Positions 1 through 11,184 are shown, counted from the stretch's first letter. The stretch: DNA of 64,000 bases from Shewanella hafniensis (GCF_019655335.1 NZ_BPFD01000018.1:1-64000), one strand, 5' to 3'. The notes: generated by a model not told the origin, from the sequence alone. Made by a program: numbers and translations.

Positions 1-222
1 TCGCGGAAGGCCCGAAGGTCCCCTCCTTTCCCCCGTAGGGCGTATGCGGTATTAGCAGTCGTTTCCAACTGTTATCCCCCTCGACTGGGCAGATCCCTAG
101 GCATTACTCACCCGTCCGCCGCTCGCCACCTCAGGAGTAAACTCCCTTGTGCTGCCGCTCGACTTGCATGTGTTAGGCCTGCCGCCAGCGTTCAATCTGA
201 GCCATGATCAAACTCTTCAATT
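1..222 (-). rRNA. rrs: 16S ribosomal RNA, 5' end (partial)
   Basis: Read on the minus strand, positions 222 down to 1 give the conserved 5' end of bacterial 16S rRNA: the AGAGTTTGATC(A)TGGCTCAG universal primer site at about 218-199, then ATTGAACGCTGGCGGC and the variable V1 region. The gene runs off the left edge, so only the first ~220 nt are present. The exact mature 5' end is set by homology to E. coli and may be off by a few bases. The gene is transcribed leftwards, away from oriC at ~51.5 kb, so it is co-oriented with replication. Confidence 0.97.
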
Positions 223-424
223 AAAGTTTTGTTGCTTCCGTCTTACGACTTCAGCGGCTCAATGAATTCTGATTTTTTGTTTCTCGCTAAAAGAAACAAA
301 CTGTACATATTGCTATGAACACTCATTGTTACATTGATTTAAATTTTTGACTGCCAACCCGAAGGTTAAGCAGTTTCGATTAACTCAACACCTGTGAGTG
401 CCCACACAGATTTCTTGTTTTATC

Positions 425-437
425 TTGTTAAAGAGCA
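425..437 (-). promoter_or_regulatory. rrn leader boxA antitermination site
   Basis: The minus strand reads TGCTCTTTAACAA, identical to the classic E. coli rrn boxA bound by NusB/NusE. It lies ~200 nt upstream of the 16S 5' end inside the 223-507 leader, which otherwise has no coding potential and would carry the RNase III processing stem upstream of 16S. Confidence 0.9.
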
Positions 438-507
438 ACTCAATATTCGTAAGAGAACTTGAGTACCACACTGAGCGCCGAACGCTTCCAGGTGGCTAGG
501 GCTGCGT

Positions 508-535
508 ATTCTACGCATTTCCCGTTTCGCGTCAA
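508..535 (-). promoter_or_regulatory. rrn P2 promoter
   Basis: On the minus strand a -35 TTGACG (535-530) and a -10 TAGAAT (513-508) are separated by 16 nt. It lies ~145 bp downstream of the P1 promoter and upstream of boxA, which is the normal P2 position in gammaproteobacterial rrn operons. Confidence 0.8.
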
Positions 536-655
536 GGAGTATTTTCAACTTCTTGCTGCGCTTGAATTAAGTGCCATTCTCAACAGAGAGTAAGCCACTC
601 AATTCAACTTAACTCGTCAGCTGGCTTTCGCTGTCTGCCGTGTCAGTGGATGCGC

Positions 656-712
656 ATTATAGGGAGATTGAGAAAGTGCGCAACCCCTATTTTTAAGATA
701 ATTGTCATTTTC
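656..712 (-). promoter_or_regulatory. rrn P1 promoter with UP-like tract
   Basis: On the minus strand, -35 TTGCGC (683-678) and a perfect -10 TATAAT (661-656) are 16 nt apart, followed by a GCGC discriminator. These are the features of growth-rate and ppGpp-regulated rrn P1 promoters. The AT-rich stretch at about 712-685, just upstream of -35, resembles an UP element. The promoter sits back to back with the yrdA promoter. Confidence 0.88.
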
Positions 713-735
713 TCACTGTTCGTTGGATATTTGAC

Positions 736-764
736 CTGACCAGCTAGTTTTTAACCTTTATAAT
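736..764 (+). promoter_or_regulatory. promoter of the yrdA-like gene
   Basis: A perfect -10 TATAAT at 759-764 is preceded by CTGACC (736-741) with a 17-nt spacer. A TTGACC five bases further upstream would be 22 nt away, which is too far. The start codon at 795 follows by 30 nt. Confidence 0.6.
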
Positions 765-794
765 GCAAAAAACCACTCAATTAGGGACTTTTCT

Positions 795-1343
795 ATGTCA
801 GGGCCACTCAGAACTTACCAAGGTATTCATCCTCAATTAGGCAATAATGTGTATGTAGATGAAGCTTCGGTGCTTGTTGGCGATATTGCGTTAGATACTG
901 ATGCCAGTATTTGGCCTATGGTGGCGGCGCGTGGTGATGTTAACCATATTCGTATTGGTAAGCGCTCGAACGTGCAAGACGGTAGCATATTGCATGTGAC
1001 GCGTAAGTCAGCTGCTCGTCCCGATGGTCATCCACTGATTATTGGTGATGATGTGACTATTGGTCACAAAGCGATGCTTCACGGTTGCAAAGTCGGTAAC
1101 CGAGTATTAGTGGGCATGGGCGCGATTATTCTCGACGGTGCGATTTTAGAAGATGATGTGATCTTAGGTGCGGGCTCTTTAGTGCCACCGGGCAAGGTAT
1201 TACAAAGCGGCTATTTATATGTAGGCAGCCCAGCTAAGCAGGCTCGTCCATTAACACCTGCCGAAATGGCCTTTTTGCCAGAATCTGCCGACAACTATGT
1301 CAGACTGAAAAATGAATACTTAGTTGAGTTACAAAACATCTAG
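795..1343 (+). CDS. yrdA: gamma-carbonic anhydrase family protein (YrdA-like)
   Basis: A 182-residue left-handed beta-helix (hexapeptide repeat) protein of the gamma-class carbonic anhydrase-like family. The three expected metal-binding histidines are visible: H67 in DGSILHV, and H91 and H96 in IGHKAMLHGC. These proteins are cytosolic trimers binding zinc or iron between subunits. The physiological activity of YrdA members is uncertain, and many have weak or no CO2 hydration activity in vitro. The ATG at 795 follows a good promoter. The gene stands alone, divergent from the rrn operon and ending at a strong bidirectional hairpin. In E. coli yrdA also lies near aroE, tsaC and yrdD, which matches this neighbourhood. 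Confidence 0.93.
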   Translation: MSGPLRTYQGIHPQLGNNVYVDEASVLVGDIALDTDASIWPMVAARGDVNHIRIGKRSNVQDGSILHVTRKSAARPDGHPLIIGDDVTIGHKAMLHGCKVGNRVLVGMGAIILDGAILEDDVILGAGSLVPPGKVLQSGYLYVGSPAKQARPLTPAEMAFLPESADNYVRLKNEYLVELQNI

Positions 1344-1400
1344 TCACTTAGCGCAAATATCTTATAGTTAGTTGCTTAGTATCACTATCGCTATATAAGA

Positions 1401-1438
1401 AAGGCGGTAGAGACTTAATCAGTCTCTACCGCCTTTTG
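1401..1438. terminator. bidirectional intrinsic terminator
   Basis: A perfect 15-bp stem (1401-1415 with 1421-1435, loop TAATC) with A-tract and T-tract flanks lies between the convergent yrdA and DUF1488 genes, so it probably serves both. Confidence 0.85.
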
Positions 1439-1477
1439 CTATTCGCTGATTCAAAAAACTATCTGAGTCCGATAAGT

Positions 1478-1753
1478 TTAGCCTAAGTGTACTGCGCCAA
1501 ACTCATCAAACTCTTCGGCTTCAATTAAGTTTTCTGCCATTTCTTCGGCATCAAATCTCACCGCATCAAACAATGCCAGCATAGCGGCGGCTTCATCGGT
1601 GCTCGGCTGCTTGGAGAAATCATTCAGCTCGGCCAACTTATTCGCACTGATATAACACTTGATGTTCATCCCCTGCGACTGAGCGATAAAGCAGACTCGC
1701 TTGTGGGCATCGTCCCAATATTGCAGATCGGGGAAAAGAATACTTTGATTCAT
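1478..1753 (-). CDS. DUF1488 domain-containing protein
   Basis: A 91-residue acidic protein that looks like a DUF1488 member (opening ILFPDLQYWDD, then VCFIAQSQG and a C-terminal FDAVRFDAEEMAENLI helix). No catalytic motif, signal peptide or membrane segment is visible, and the function is unknown. It starts 5 nt after the aroE stop codon, so it is almost certainly cotranscribed with aroE. DUF1488 genes next to aroE are common in Shewanella and Vibrio relatives. Confidence 0.85.
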   Translation of the reverse strand: MNQSILFPDLQYWDDAHKRVCFIAQSQGMNIKCYISANKLAELNDFSKQPSTDEAAAMLALFDAVRFDAEEMAENLIEAEEFDEFGAVHLG

Positions 1754-1758
1754 GCTTC

Positions 1759-2607
1759 CTACTTAGGCTCTGCCATTAGTTTGTCCCGCAAAAGCGTCAA
1801 CACCACTTGGGTGTCGGGCTCAATACCTCGCCATAGGGTAAAACTCTTAGCCGCTTGTCCGACTAACATGCCGAGCCCATCAATAACCTTAGCTGCACCT
1901 TGAGATAGCGCCCATTGGTTAAACGCGGTGACCGAGGCGCCATACATCATGTCATAACACACTGTTTGGGTGGTGATGATATGTGCTGGCAAAGGTGGCA
2001 ACTCGCCCGCAAGACTCGCCGAGGTTGAATTGATGATGATATCGAACTCGCCCGCAAGCTCATTCATTTCTACGGCGGTGACTCTATTTGCGAAAGCACC
2101 GTTATCCACCGAAGTAAAGATATCGACCAGAAGCTGTGCCTTAGTGTGAGTGCGATTGCTGATGGTCAGTTGCGCAATTCCCGCATTTAATAACGGCAGA
2201 ACACAACCGCGCGCCGCGCCACCAGCACCAATAAGTAACACGCGCTTATCTTGCAAGCTGCCTAAGTTAGCGATGAGATCGGTCACCAGCCCTAAGCCAT
2301 CGGTGTTATCACCGCGAATAGTGCCATCGGCCAATAAACTTAAGGTGTTTACCGCGCCAGCAAGCTTGGCCTCTGGGCTGAGACTGTCACACAGCGCAAA
2401 AGCTTGCTCCTTAAAAGGCACTGTCACATTCGCGCCCTTGCCGCCCGCATTGAAAAACGCCGTCAGTGAGGCTTCAAAACCATCGACCGGCGCGAGAATG
2501 GCTTCATAGGTTAATAACTCTTGGGTAGGCGCGGCAAATTGTCCATGGATGAACGGCGATTTACTGTGGCTAATTGGATTGCCAAACACTGCGTATCTGT
2601 CTGTCAT
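1759..2607 (-). CDS. aroE: shikimate dehydrogenase (NADP+)
   Basis: Catalyses reduction of 3-dehydroshikimate to shikimate in aromatic amino acid biosynthesis. The 282-residue protein has the shikimate-binding NPISHSKSP motif (10-18), catalytic Lys66 in VTVPFK, Asp103 in the NTDG motif, and the GAGGAARG nucleotide-binding loop (127-134). The reading frame extends upstream to a TTG at 2631, but the conserved [11 protein letters not shown] start at 2607 fits the family length. It is followed by a DUF1488 gene 5 nt downstream. The left end of the hemF/tsaC/yrdD block is an E. coli-like arrangement. Confidence 0.96.
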   Translation of the reverse strand: MTDRYAVFGNPISHSKSPFIHGQFAAPTQELLTYEAILAPVDGFEASLTAFFNAGGKGANVTVPFKEQAFALCDSLSPEAKLAGAVNTLSLLADGTIRGDNTDGLGLVTDLIANLGSLQDKRVLLIGAGGAARGCVLPLLNAGIAQLTISNRTHTKAQLLVDIFTSVDNGAFANRVTAVEMNELAGEFDIIINSTSASLAGELPPLPAHIITTQTVCYDMMYGASVTAFNQWALSQGAAKVIDGLGMLVGQAAKSFTLWRGIEPDTQVVLTLLRDKLMAEPK

Positions 2608-2759
2608 AGCGATATGAAATTTTAGGTTCAATGGCTTTGCAGTCTACCGCGCTTTTGAGCCCACGCAAGACGAATTATGCTCAACTAAATTTCACGCTGG
2701 GTTTCACGCTATAATGCGCCATCGGCTCAATACACTCTATTTAGTGAACGACTATTCCA

Positions 2760-3197
2760 ATGAACTGGCTTAAAAAGATTTTTAGTAAACACACTCCACC
2801 GCAGGATGATCGCGATCCGAGTCAGTCTAACGCCTATGACTTAATCGGCGGCGAACAGGTAATCCGTGCTATCGCAAAATGCTTTTATCAAAAGATGGCA
2901 AGTTCGGCAGAAACGACAACTCTGCTTGCCATTCATAGGGCACCCATTGCGGAGTCTGAACAAAAGTTGTTTGAATTTTTAAGTGGTTGGCTCGGCGGGC
3001 CGCAGCTCTATCAGCAGAAATATGGTCATCCGGCATTGCGAGCACGACACATGCATGTCGATATTGATGAGGCGATGCGCGATCAATGGCTGTTTTGTAT
3101 GAAATTTGCGATTGAAGAACACATTAAAAAGCCAGAGCATCGAGCCGCCATCTTTGAGGCGATTTCAACTCTGGCCGATCATATGCGTAATCAATAA
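2760..3197 (+). CDS. group II truncated haemoglobin
   Basis: A 145-residue protein with a TrHb2 globin fold (about residues 25-140). The proximal haem ligand is His97 in the RARH motif after YGHP, and Trp110 (RDQWL) is the group II hallmark G8 tryptophan. A lysine-rich N-terminal tail of ~20 residues precedes the globin. Group II truncated globins are implicated in O2/NO/peroxide chemistry; the substrate here is unknown. The gene has a TATAAT -10 at 2710-2715, with no convincing -35. It converges on hemF, a haem biosynthesis gene, which may be chance. Confidence 0.9.
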   Translation: MNWLKKIFSKHTPPQDDRDPSQSNAYDLIGGEQVIRAIAKCFYQKMASSAETTTLLAIHRAPIAESEQKLFEFLSGWLGGPQLYQQKYGHPALRARHMHVDIDEAMRDQWLFCMKFAIEEHIKKPEHRAAIFEAISTLADHMRNQ

Positions 3198-3217
3198 AGT
3201 GGATGCTGTATCCACTT
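3197..3217. terminator. weak hairpin between globin and hemF genes
   Basis: A 7-bp stem AAGTGGA/TCCACTT with a 7-nt loop overlaps the last base of the globin stop codon. It lacks a clear U-tract, so it is only a candidate terminator for the two convergent genes. Confidence 0.4.
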
Positions 3218-3231
3218 CATAAGATTACTGG

Positions 3232-4732
<1,501 letters not shown>

Positions 4733-4888
4733 CTTAGGATCACCTTTTAAGTATTGTCGATTTCAACAATCAAATTATTGGATAAATTCGAATACTTCGA
4801 ATACTGACCGCCCCATCAGCGGTCAGCCGAGGATTATACGCAAGCCACTTTCATCGGCCAAATATTAAGATGCAGGTCACACAATAAA

Positions 4889-5452
4889 CTAAAGTGGTCT
4901 TTTGTATTTACAGCTTTTTTGCGGGCATTCTAAACGCATCCCTGCCGCACCTTTACGCTCGACTAAGATCCCAAAACCACAACTCGGGCAAGCTTCAGCA
5001 ACCGGAGGATAATTCACAATAAATTTGCACTTAGGGTAAGCGCTACAGGCATAAAAACTTTTTCCGAAGCGGCTCGTTCTGTGCTCCAGTTTACCCGTTT
5101 TGCATTCTGGGCAAGAGATATCAGGCTTGTCGCTCGCTTGATCCTGTTTTTCAATATGCGTGCAGCTAGGATATTGAGTACAACCGATAAAGATCCCAAA
5201 TCGCCCAGACTTGACCGCCAACTCGTGGCCGCATTCAGGGCAGACAGAACCTTCAATCACTTGAGTTTCAATGGATTCGTGCTGCACTAATGGGCGAGTG
5301 TAATTACAGCTAGGGTAATTATTACAACCAATAAAACCGCCGTGCTTACTGTGTTTGACCGATAACTCGCTGCCACATTCAGGGCAAAGTTCGTATTCTT
5401 TTTCCAGTGCGTGTTCGTGGGCACTAAATAATTGTTCATCAATCTTAGACAT
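4889..5452 (-). CDS. yrdD: topoisomerase-type C4 zinc-finger protein (YrdD-like)
   Basis: A 187-residue protein built from four tandem topoisomerase I-type C4 zinc fingers: CPECG..GCNNYPSC, CPECG..GCTQYPSC, CPECK..ACSAYPKC and CPSCG..CPQKSC. No topoisomerase catalytic domain is present, so it is a stand-alone nucleic-acid binding protein like E. coli YrdD; its function is unknown. The start MSKID at 5452 is preferred over an ATG two codons upstream because AGGTGG lies 9 nt before it. It follows the smg terminator and probably begins the yrdD-tsaC-hemF unit. Confidence 0.9.
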   Translation of the reverse strand: MSKIDEQLFSAHEHALEKEYELCPECGSELSVKHSKHGGFIGCNNYPSCNYTRPLVQHESIETQVIEGSVCPECGHELAVKSGRFGIFIGCTQYPSCTHIEKQDQASDKPDISCPECKTGKLEHRTSRFGKSFYACSAYPKCKFIVNYPPVAEACPSCGFGILVERKGAAGMRLECPQKSCKYKRPL

Positions 5453-5518
5453 AATCATTCACCACCTGTCGTAGCGCATTAAGATATCAAGCGCAGTGCC
5501 ACCAAGGAATTTATGGCA

Positions 5519-5547
5519 TCAAAAAAGGAGGTCTTAGCCTCCTTTCT
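5519..5547 (-). terminator. intrinsic terminator after smg
   Basis: The stem AAAGGAGG/CCTCCTTT with loop TCTTAG is followed on the minus strand by a run of T. It ends the LysM-dprA-smg transcription unit. Confidence 0.75.
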
Positions 5548-5571
5548 CTCATAATTCATCTTTCACAACGA

Positions 5572-6045
5572 TTAAGAATGTAGTCGGCCTTCGGGCTGTT
5601 CGAAGATTAAATCTTCCATTTGCTCATAAGCGGACTCATGACCAGGAGCGTTAAACAACACCATTAAGATAACCCATTTGAGATCTTCTAAAATCAGGGT
5701 TGGCTCATCCAACTCCATGACTCTATCGATCACCATTTCACGGGTTTCGACATTCAGCACTTTAACTTGCTCTAAAAACAGCAAGAAACCGCGGGATTCC
5801 ACATCCAGCTTGTCCATTTCGTCCTTTGTATAGATACGAAACGAATGCTGATCGTGATTACAAAGATAAGGTTTATCCCCTTCTTGTAATTCTGCTAAGC
5901 GCTCTAACCAAGTTAACGCTTTTAAAATCTCGGATTGATGAAATCCGGCACGAGTGAGTTCCTTGGTTAACTCGTCTTCATCAACTAGTAGTTCAACTTC
6001 ACTGTGAACATAGTTTTCAAATAGATACATGAGGATATCAAACAT
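5572..6045 (-). CDS. smg: Smg family protein (DUF494)
   Basis: A 157-residue acidic protein of the Smg/DUF494 family, typified by [12 protein letters not shown] at the start, a long helical middle and a C-terminal [10 protein letters not shown] helix. The function is unknown; in E. coli smg also follows dprA (smf). The start at 6045 is set by an AGAGGAG ribosome site 7 nt upstream. The frame continues upstream into dprA but that extension is not conserved. It begins 2 nt after the dprA stop, so translation is likely coupled. Confidence 0.92.
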
Positions 6046-6047
6046 GG

Positions 6048-7136
6048 CTAGCTCCTCTTTACTCTGACGTAACCACCGGGTACTGCAATCACCCAACCTT
6101 GCAACTCAAGTTCAAGCATTTGTTCTAACACCAGATCTATCGTTTTCCCACTATGTTCAACTACTGCATCAATGGATGTAGTTTCATAACCTACACTAGC
6201 TAACAGAGACGAAAATGGCAAATTACAAATCTCGCCTTGCTGTATATGGTGGCATAACTTCAATTCTTCAAGGTGGTAAGCGGTTAAACTTGCCAACTCC
6301 TCCACTATATCGGCGGCTGTTTCCACAAGTTTTGCCCCATCACGTAATAAATCATGGCAGCCTTGATGGTAACCGCCCAAGATTGAGCCCGGAACGGCAA
6401 ACACCTCACGCCCTTGCTCCATCGCCAATCTCGCTGTGATTAAAGAACCGCTTTTACGGCAGGCTTCAACCACAAGTGTCCCTAAAGAAAGACCGCTAAT
6501 AATCCGATTTCGTTTCGGGAAATTCCCCGCAAAGGGACCGACATCTGGCCAAAACTCGCTAAGTATACAGCCTTGCTGCTGAATATCATGATAAAGCTGC
6601 CGATGTTTTCGTGGATAAACAGTCTCAATGCCAGTCCCAAGCACAGCAACGGTTCGCCCTTGATGTTCAACACAGGCTTTATGGGCAGCGCCATCAATCC
6701 CCATCGCCATACCGCTGCAGATACCAAATCCCATTGAAGACATTTCAGCAGCCAGCTGATAAGCGACCTGCAATCCGCCTGGTGAAGCATTACGGCTGCC
6801 GACAATGGCAAGATAAGGCAGGACTAACGCCTCCAAACAACCTTTAACGAACAGGACGACGGGCGGATCTGAGAGTTGTTTTAATAACGGAGGATAAAGC
6901 GGATCGGAGAAACTAACGAGATGATGGTCAGCGGCTTGCTGCTGCCATTCGAGGGCGATATCGACTTTTTGATAATCAATAGCGAGGCTATGGAGCAGAT
7001 GGTCAGATAAAGGTAGCGCTTCTCGCTCGTGCTCTAACCTTTGCCTGAGGTCGTCCACTTCCATGTGCGTTAATAATTGTTGGATCCGAGCGGGTCCTAG
7101 CCCAGATACAGCACAAACAACTAACCAATCGACCAA
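6048..7136 (-). CDS. dprA: DNA-processing protein DprA (Smf)
   Basis: Loads RecA on incoming single-stranded DNA during natural transformation. The 362-residue protein has an N-terminal SAM-like helical part, the Rossmann-like core with [46 protein letters not shown] and [15 protein letters not shown], and a C-terminal winged-helix-like region (about 300-362). The start is uncertain. No ATG or GTG is close; the assigned TTG at 7136 has its only good ribosome-site-like AGAGG about 18 nt upstream, overlapping the end of the LysM gene. The gap to that gene is only 11 nt. dprA is also found in many bacteria not known to be competent. Confidence 0.93.
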
Positions 7137-7147
7137 ATGTTCAGATA

Positions 7148-8266
7148 TTACTGACCTCTTAAGGCTAAAGACTCTGGGGCAATTAACTTATCGTCGACAC
7201 GCACAGGACGCTCGGTGGAAACAATCAAACCTAAGCTCGCTTTGTCGAATACTTTGAAAACTAACAGCTTGCCATGATAGATATCCGGCATTTGAATAGC
7301 ACGATCCGATGAGACAGATGCCATCAGGTTATCGTAGGCGGTGCGCTCAGTGGCAGGCACTGGCAAACCATCATTGTTGATGACAATGACCTCACCATCA
7401 CGGTAAATAGAGAACACGACTCCGGGCTCAACCCCATCTTGGGTGCCTTTATCTAAGTACACCACATCCAACTTACCCGCTTTACGCATCTTCGATTCGA
7501 TAGCAAGCACAACAGCTGGTGTCTTTAACTCTGCAGGCTTTGGGGTGAAATAAGCTGACATCAAGGAATCACTTTCCATCGGCATGACTCTGAAACCTGC
7601 TTTGGTTTCACGAAAGCTGGTTAACAACTTAATTTTTGACACCTTACCAGACTCAACCACTTGCCCAGTTGAGGCTAAAATAGCTTCTTGTCCTATCGCC
7701 TCGCCAGACTCCTTATTGAAAAACTCGCGACCACGTTCGTAAACACCGTACTTTTGATTCATCGGCAGTTCAGCATCGATATAAATGACATCACCCACAA
7801 TATGATGACGCGATGGGCTTTCACCTGCCAATACCATAGGTTGCTCGGCAAGCCAGTCGGTTGCGACAACGCGATTCTGCACTAAATACTGTTCAATCAA
7901 GGCCAAGTCAACGGCAGGAATCGCATTGCTCTTCGCAATGACCCGTCCTTCAGGGCTCTTCTTTACATGGGGTTTAGCAGTATCGAGTATGTCGCCGTTG
8001 CGCACGAGTCGAGGCTGACCATCAACAAACACTAGGGTGAGTTGATCGCCAGGGTAAATAAGATGGGGATTGGCAATCTGCGGGTTTACATCCCAAAGAC
8101 GTGGCCATTTCCATGGATCATTTAGAAACGCTGCGGAGATATCCCAAAGAGTATCGCCCTTTTTCACTACATATGACTCAGGATGCCCCGCTTTCAGGGT
8201 AAGGGTATCGGCGGCAACAAACGTGCAATTGAATGTCATTAACGCGAGTAAAATTAACCGTTTCAT
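7148..8266 (-). CDS. secreted LysM peptidoglycan-binding protein
   Basis: A 372-residue exported protein: signal peptide in the first ~20 residues (MKRLILLALM then FVAAD), then one LysM domain (YVVKKGDTLWDIS through IYPGDQLTLV) that binds peptidoglycan glycans. A ~290-residue C-terminal region with mixed beta structure follows, of unknown function. No catalytic hydrolase motif is visible. It heads the LysM-dprA-smg unit, an order seen across Shewanella and Vibrio, and is divergent from def. The start at 8266 is preferred over an ATG four codons upstream because it gives a clean signal peptide. Confidence 0.9.
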   Translation of the reverse strand: MKRLILLALMTFNCTFVAADTLTLKAGHPESYVVKKGDTLWDISAAFLNDPWKWPRLWDVNPQIANPHLIYPGDQLTLVFVDGQPRLVRNGDILDTAKPHVKKSPEGRVIAKSNAIPAVDLALIEQYLVQNRVVATDWLAEQPMVLAGESPSRHHIVGDVIYIDAELPMNQKYGVYERGREFFNKESGEAIGQEAILASTGQVVESGKVSKIKLLTSFRETKAGFRVMPMESDSLMSAYFTPKPAELKTPAVVLAIESKMRKAGKLDVVYLDKGTQDGVEPGVVFSIYRDGEVIVINNDGLPVPATERTAYDNLMASVSSDRAIQMPDIYHGKLLVFKVFDKASLGLIVSTERPVRVDDKLIAPESLALRGQ

Positions 8267-8403
8267 GGGTATTTCCATGTTGTTTGGCTCTTAGTTTGAG
8301 CTTTTACTGTTATTGATAGGCACTAAAGATTAAAATTAACCCATTAGCATCAGTCAGTATAACTAACTGGCAGAGATTTGACAGACTTGTTAAGAGTTTA
8401 TGT

Positions 8404-8910
8404 ATGACACTATTAAAAGTATTACAATTCCCTGACGAAAGATTGCGGACACAAGCGACCCCCATCACAGAGTTTAATGCCGAGCTGCAGACTCAAATTG
8501 ATGATATGTTCGAAACCATGTATCAAGAGAAAGGTATCGGTCTGGCCGCAACCCAAGTGGATTACCATAAACAACTTATTGTCATGGACTTACAAGATGA
8601 AGTCGAACGACCTAAAGTGTTTATTAATCCCGAAATTATCGCCAGCAGCGGCGACTTCTGCAATGAAGAAGGCTGCCTGTCGGTGCCGGGTATTTATGCC
8701 AAAGTCGATCGCGCCGAATTTGTTACGGTAAAAGCCTTAGACAGGCACGGCAACGAATTTATTGTTGAGGCCGATGAGCTTTTTGCTATCTGCATTCAAC
8801 ACGAAATGGATCACCTCAAAGGCAAATTGTTTGTCGATTATCTGTCACCGCTAAAACGTCAGCGGATCAAACAAAAACTTGAAAAAGCGGCCCGATTGGA
8901 CGCCAAATAA
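8404..8910 (+). CDS. def: peptide deformylase
   Basis: Removes the N-formyl group from nascent proteins. All three metalloprotease motifs are present in this 168-residue protein: GIGLAATQ (44-51), EGCLSVP with metal ligand Cys91, and QHEMDHL with His133, catalytic Glu134 and His137. It heads the def-fmt-rsmB-trkA-trkH cluster, the same order as in E. coli. A possible promoter (TTAACC, 16 nt, TATAAC at 8358-8363) lies in the gap shared with the divergent LysM gene. Confidence 0.98.
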   Translation: MTLLKVLQFPDERLRTQATPITEFNAELQTQIDDMFETMYQEKGIGLAATQVDYHKQLIVMDLQDEVERPKVFINPEIIASSGDFCNEEGCLSVPGIYAKVDRAEFVTVKALDRHGNEFIVEADELFAICIQHEMDHLKGKLFVDYLSPLKRQRIKQKLEKAARLDAK

Positions 8911-8924
8911 GCATAGGATCAGAT

Positions 8925-9881
8925 TTGAAACCACTCAACATCATCTTTGCCGGAACACCGGATTTTGCCGCTCGCCACTTACAAGCACTGCTTAACTCAC
9001 ACCACAATGTGATTGGCGTTTACACTCAGCCCGATAGACCCGCTGGCCGCGGCAAGAAACTGACCGCCAGCCCAGTAAAAGAACTCGCCGTCGCCAACAA
9101 TATTCCTGTGTACCAACCGGGTTCATTACGTAAAGAACCCGCGCAACAAGAACTTGCCGCGCTGAATGCCGATATTATGGTGGTAGTTGCCTACGGTCTG
9201 ATCTTGCCAAAAGTCGTATTAGATACACCACGTTTAGGTTGTATTAACGTTCACGGTTCTATCTTGCCACGCTGGCGCGGTGCTGCACCAATCCAACGCG
9301 CACTTTGGGCCGGCGACAAAGAAACTGGCGTGACCGTTATGCAGATGGATGTGGGTTTAGATACCGGCGATATGCTACTGAAAACCACTCTGCCGATTAA
9401 AGATAGCGACACCTCAGCCAGCCTTTACGAGAAATTGGCTGAACAAGGTCCTGTTGCCCTATTGCAAGCCCTAGAAGGTCTAGCAAACGGCACCTTAGCA
9501 GCTGAAAAACAAGATGAAGCCCTAGCGAACTACGCAGAAAAACTCAGTAAAGAAGAAGCCAGACTCGATTGGAATAAATCTGCCAAGCAACTCTGGCAAG
9601 AAGTCCGAGCCTTTAATCCTTGGCCTGTGAGTTACTTTGAGCACCAAGGCAATACTATTAAAGTGTGGCAGACCCAAGTCAGCGAAACCACCAGCACAGC
9701 CGCTCCGGGCACTATTATCAGCGCCAGTAAAAAAGGCATAGAAGTCGCCACTGCCGACGGCGTATTGACCCTGCTAAGTATGCAGCTGCCAGGGAAAAAG
9801 CCGCTCAATGTTGCCGATATTCTCAATGCTCGAGGTGAATGGTTTAGCCCGAATACTCGCCTCGCAAACGAGGCACAATAG
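8925..9881 (+). CDS. fmt: methionyl-tRNA formyltransferase
   Basis: Formylates initiator Met-tRNA using 10-formyltetrahydrofolate. The 318-residue protein has the N-terminal formyltransferase domain with catalytic Asn108, His110 and Asp146 (INVHGSILP and [10 protein letters not shown]) and the C-terminal OB-like tRNA-binding domain (about 205-310). It starts with TTG at 8925, supported by an AGGATC ribosome site and the conserved [12 protein letters not shown] start. It is 14 nt after def and one base before the rsmB start, so def, fmt and rsmB are an operon. Confidence 0.97.
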   Translation: MKPLNIIFAGTPDFAARHLQALLNSHHNVIGVYTQPDRPAGRGKKLTASPVKELAVANNIPVYQPGSLRKEPAQQELAALNADIMVVVAYGLILPKVVLDTPRLGCINVHGSILPRWRGAAPIQRALWAGDKETGVTVMQMDVGLDTGDMLLKTTLPIKDSDTSASLYEKLAEQGPVALLQALEGLANGTLAAEKQDEALANYAEKLSKEEARLDWNKSAKQLWQEVRAFNPWPVSYFEHQGNTIKVWQTQVSETTSTAAPGTIISASKKGIEVATADGVLTLLSMQLPGKKPLNVADILNARGEWFSPNTRLANEAQ

Positions 9882-9882
9882 T

Positions 9883-11169
9883 ATGAACTTGCGCGCGCTG
9901 GCTGCGAAAGCCATCTTCGAAGTATTAGAAAAAGGCGTGTCACTCTCGGTCGCCCTGCCCGAACAACAAAAACACCTGACCAGCGGCAAAGATAAAGCCC
10001 TACTTGCCGAGATCTGCTATGGCGTGATGCGCACTCTGCCGCAAATAGAAAAACGCATCAGTGAATGCTTAGCGAAACCACTCAAAGGTAAGCAAAGGAT
10101 TATTCACCAGCTGCTGATCATAGGTTGCTATCAACTTTACTTCACTCGTATTCCAAGCCACGCCGCGATTTCAGAAACCGCCGAAGCCTGTCGCCAGTTA
10201 AAGTTTGAAGGCATGGTTAAGGTCGTTAACGGTGTACTGCGCAACATTCAGCGCCAGCTTTCGCCGCTCAGCACTGAGTCAGATACCTTAAGCTACAACA
10301 CACCCGCTTGGTTGATTAAGCGCTTAAAAGAAGCCTATCCCGAGCAGTGGCAAGACATCATTCAACAAAGCCATGAACGCCCACCTATGTGGCTGCGTAA
10401 TAATCGCTTATCCCAAGGCCGTACCGAATACCTAGCCGCTTTAGCCGACCTCGAAATTGAAGCAAGTGAAGGCAGCAGTGCAGATGCCATTCTTTTAGCG
10501 CATCCAAAGGATGTTGCCACACTGCCACGCTTCCATGACGGTGCAGCCTCAGTGCAAGATGGCGCGGCGCAATGGGCGGCGACATTACTGGCACCACAAG
10601 CGAATGAATTAATCCTCGATGCCTGCGCTGCGCCCGGTGGTAAAAGCTGTCATCTACTCGAACTTGAGCCAAGCATTAAACTGGTTGCCGTCGACTTTGA
10701 TGCTAAACGTCTCGAGCGGGTGCAACAGAACCTTGACCGCTTGTCATTAAAAGCGGAGCTTATCCATGGCGATGCGGCCAATATTGACTCATGGTGGCAA
10801 GGTGGACAATTTGATCGTATCTTACTGGACGCGCCATGCTCGGCCACGGGAGTGATCCGCCGCCATCCCGATATCAAATGGTTACGTAAAAACCATGACA
10901 TCGAAGAGCTGGCTGAACTACAACAGCAAATTCTCGATCATTGCTGGAAGTGGCTCAAACCCGGTGGCACGCTACTTTATGCTACTTGCTCGATTTTACC
11001 GCAGGAAAACCGCGACCAGATCAGTGCATTTTTGGCCAGAACCACAGATGCTAAGCTAGACACACTCTCCCAGCAACATTCGCCACAGGATATAGGTTGG
11101 CAAATCACGCCAGGACAAGACAATATGGATGGGTTCTATTACGCCCGTTTATTAAAAGCGACCGATTAG
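9883..11169 (+). CDS. rsmB: 16S rRNA (cytosine-967-C5)-methyltransferase
   Basis: SAM-dependent m5C methyltransferase acting on C967 of 16S rRNA. The 428-residue protein has an N-terminal NusB-like RNA-binding domain (about 1-140) and a Rossmann methyltransferase domain. That domain carries ACAAPGGKSCH for SAM binding and the two active-site cysteines, one in LLDAPCSATG and one in YATCSILPQEN. The start at 9883 follows the fmt stop by one base; the longer frame into fmt is not conserved. Confidence 0.96.
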   Translation: MNLRALAAKAIFEVLEKGVSLSVALPEQQKHLTSGKDKALLAEICYGVMRTLPQIEKRISECLAKPLKGKQRIIHQLLIIGCYQLYFTRIPSHAAISETAEACRQLKFEGMVKVVNGVLRNIQRQLSPLSTESDTLSYNTPAWLIKRLKEAYPEQWQDIIQQSHERPPMWLRNNRLSQGRTEYLAALADLEIEASEGSSADAILLAHPKDVATLPRFHDGAASVQDGAAQWAATLLAPQANELILDACAAPGGKSCHLLELEPSIKLVAVDFDAKRLERVQQNLDRLSLKAELIHGDAANIDSWWQGGQFDRILLDAPCSATGVIRRHPDIKWLRKNHDIEELAELQQQILDHCWKWLKPGGTLLYATCSILPQENRDQISAFLARTTDAKLDTLSQQHSPQDIGWQITPGQDNMDGFYYARLLKATD

Positions 11170-11184
11170 GAAGTAAGCAAGGCC

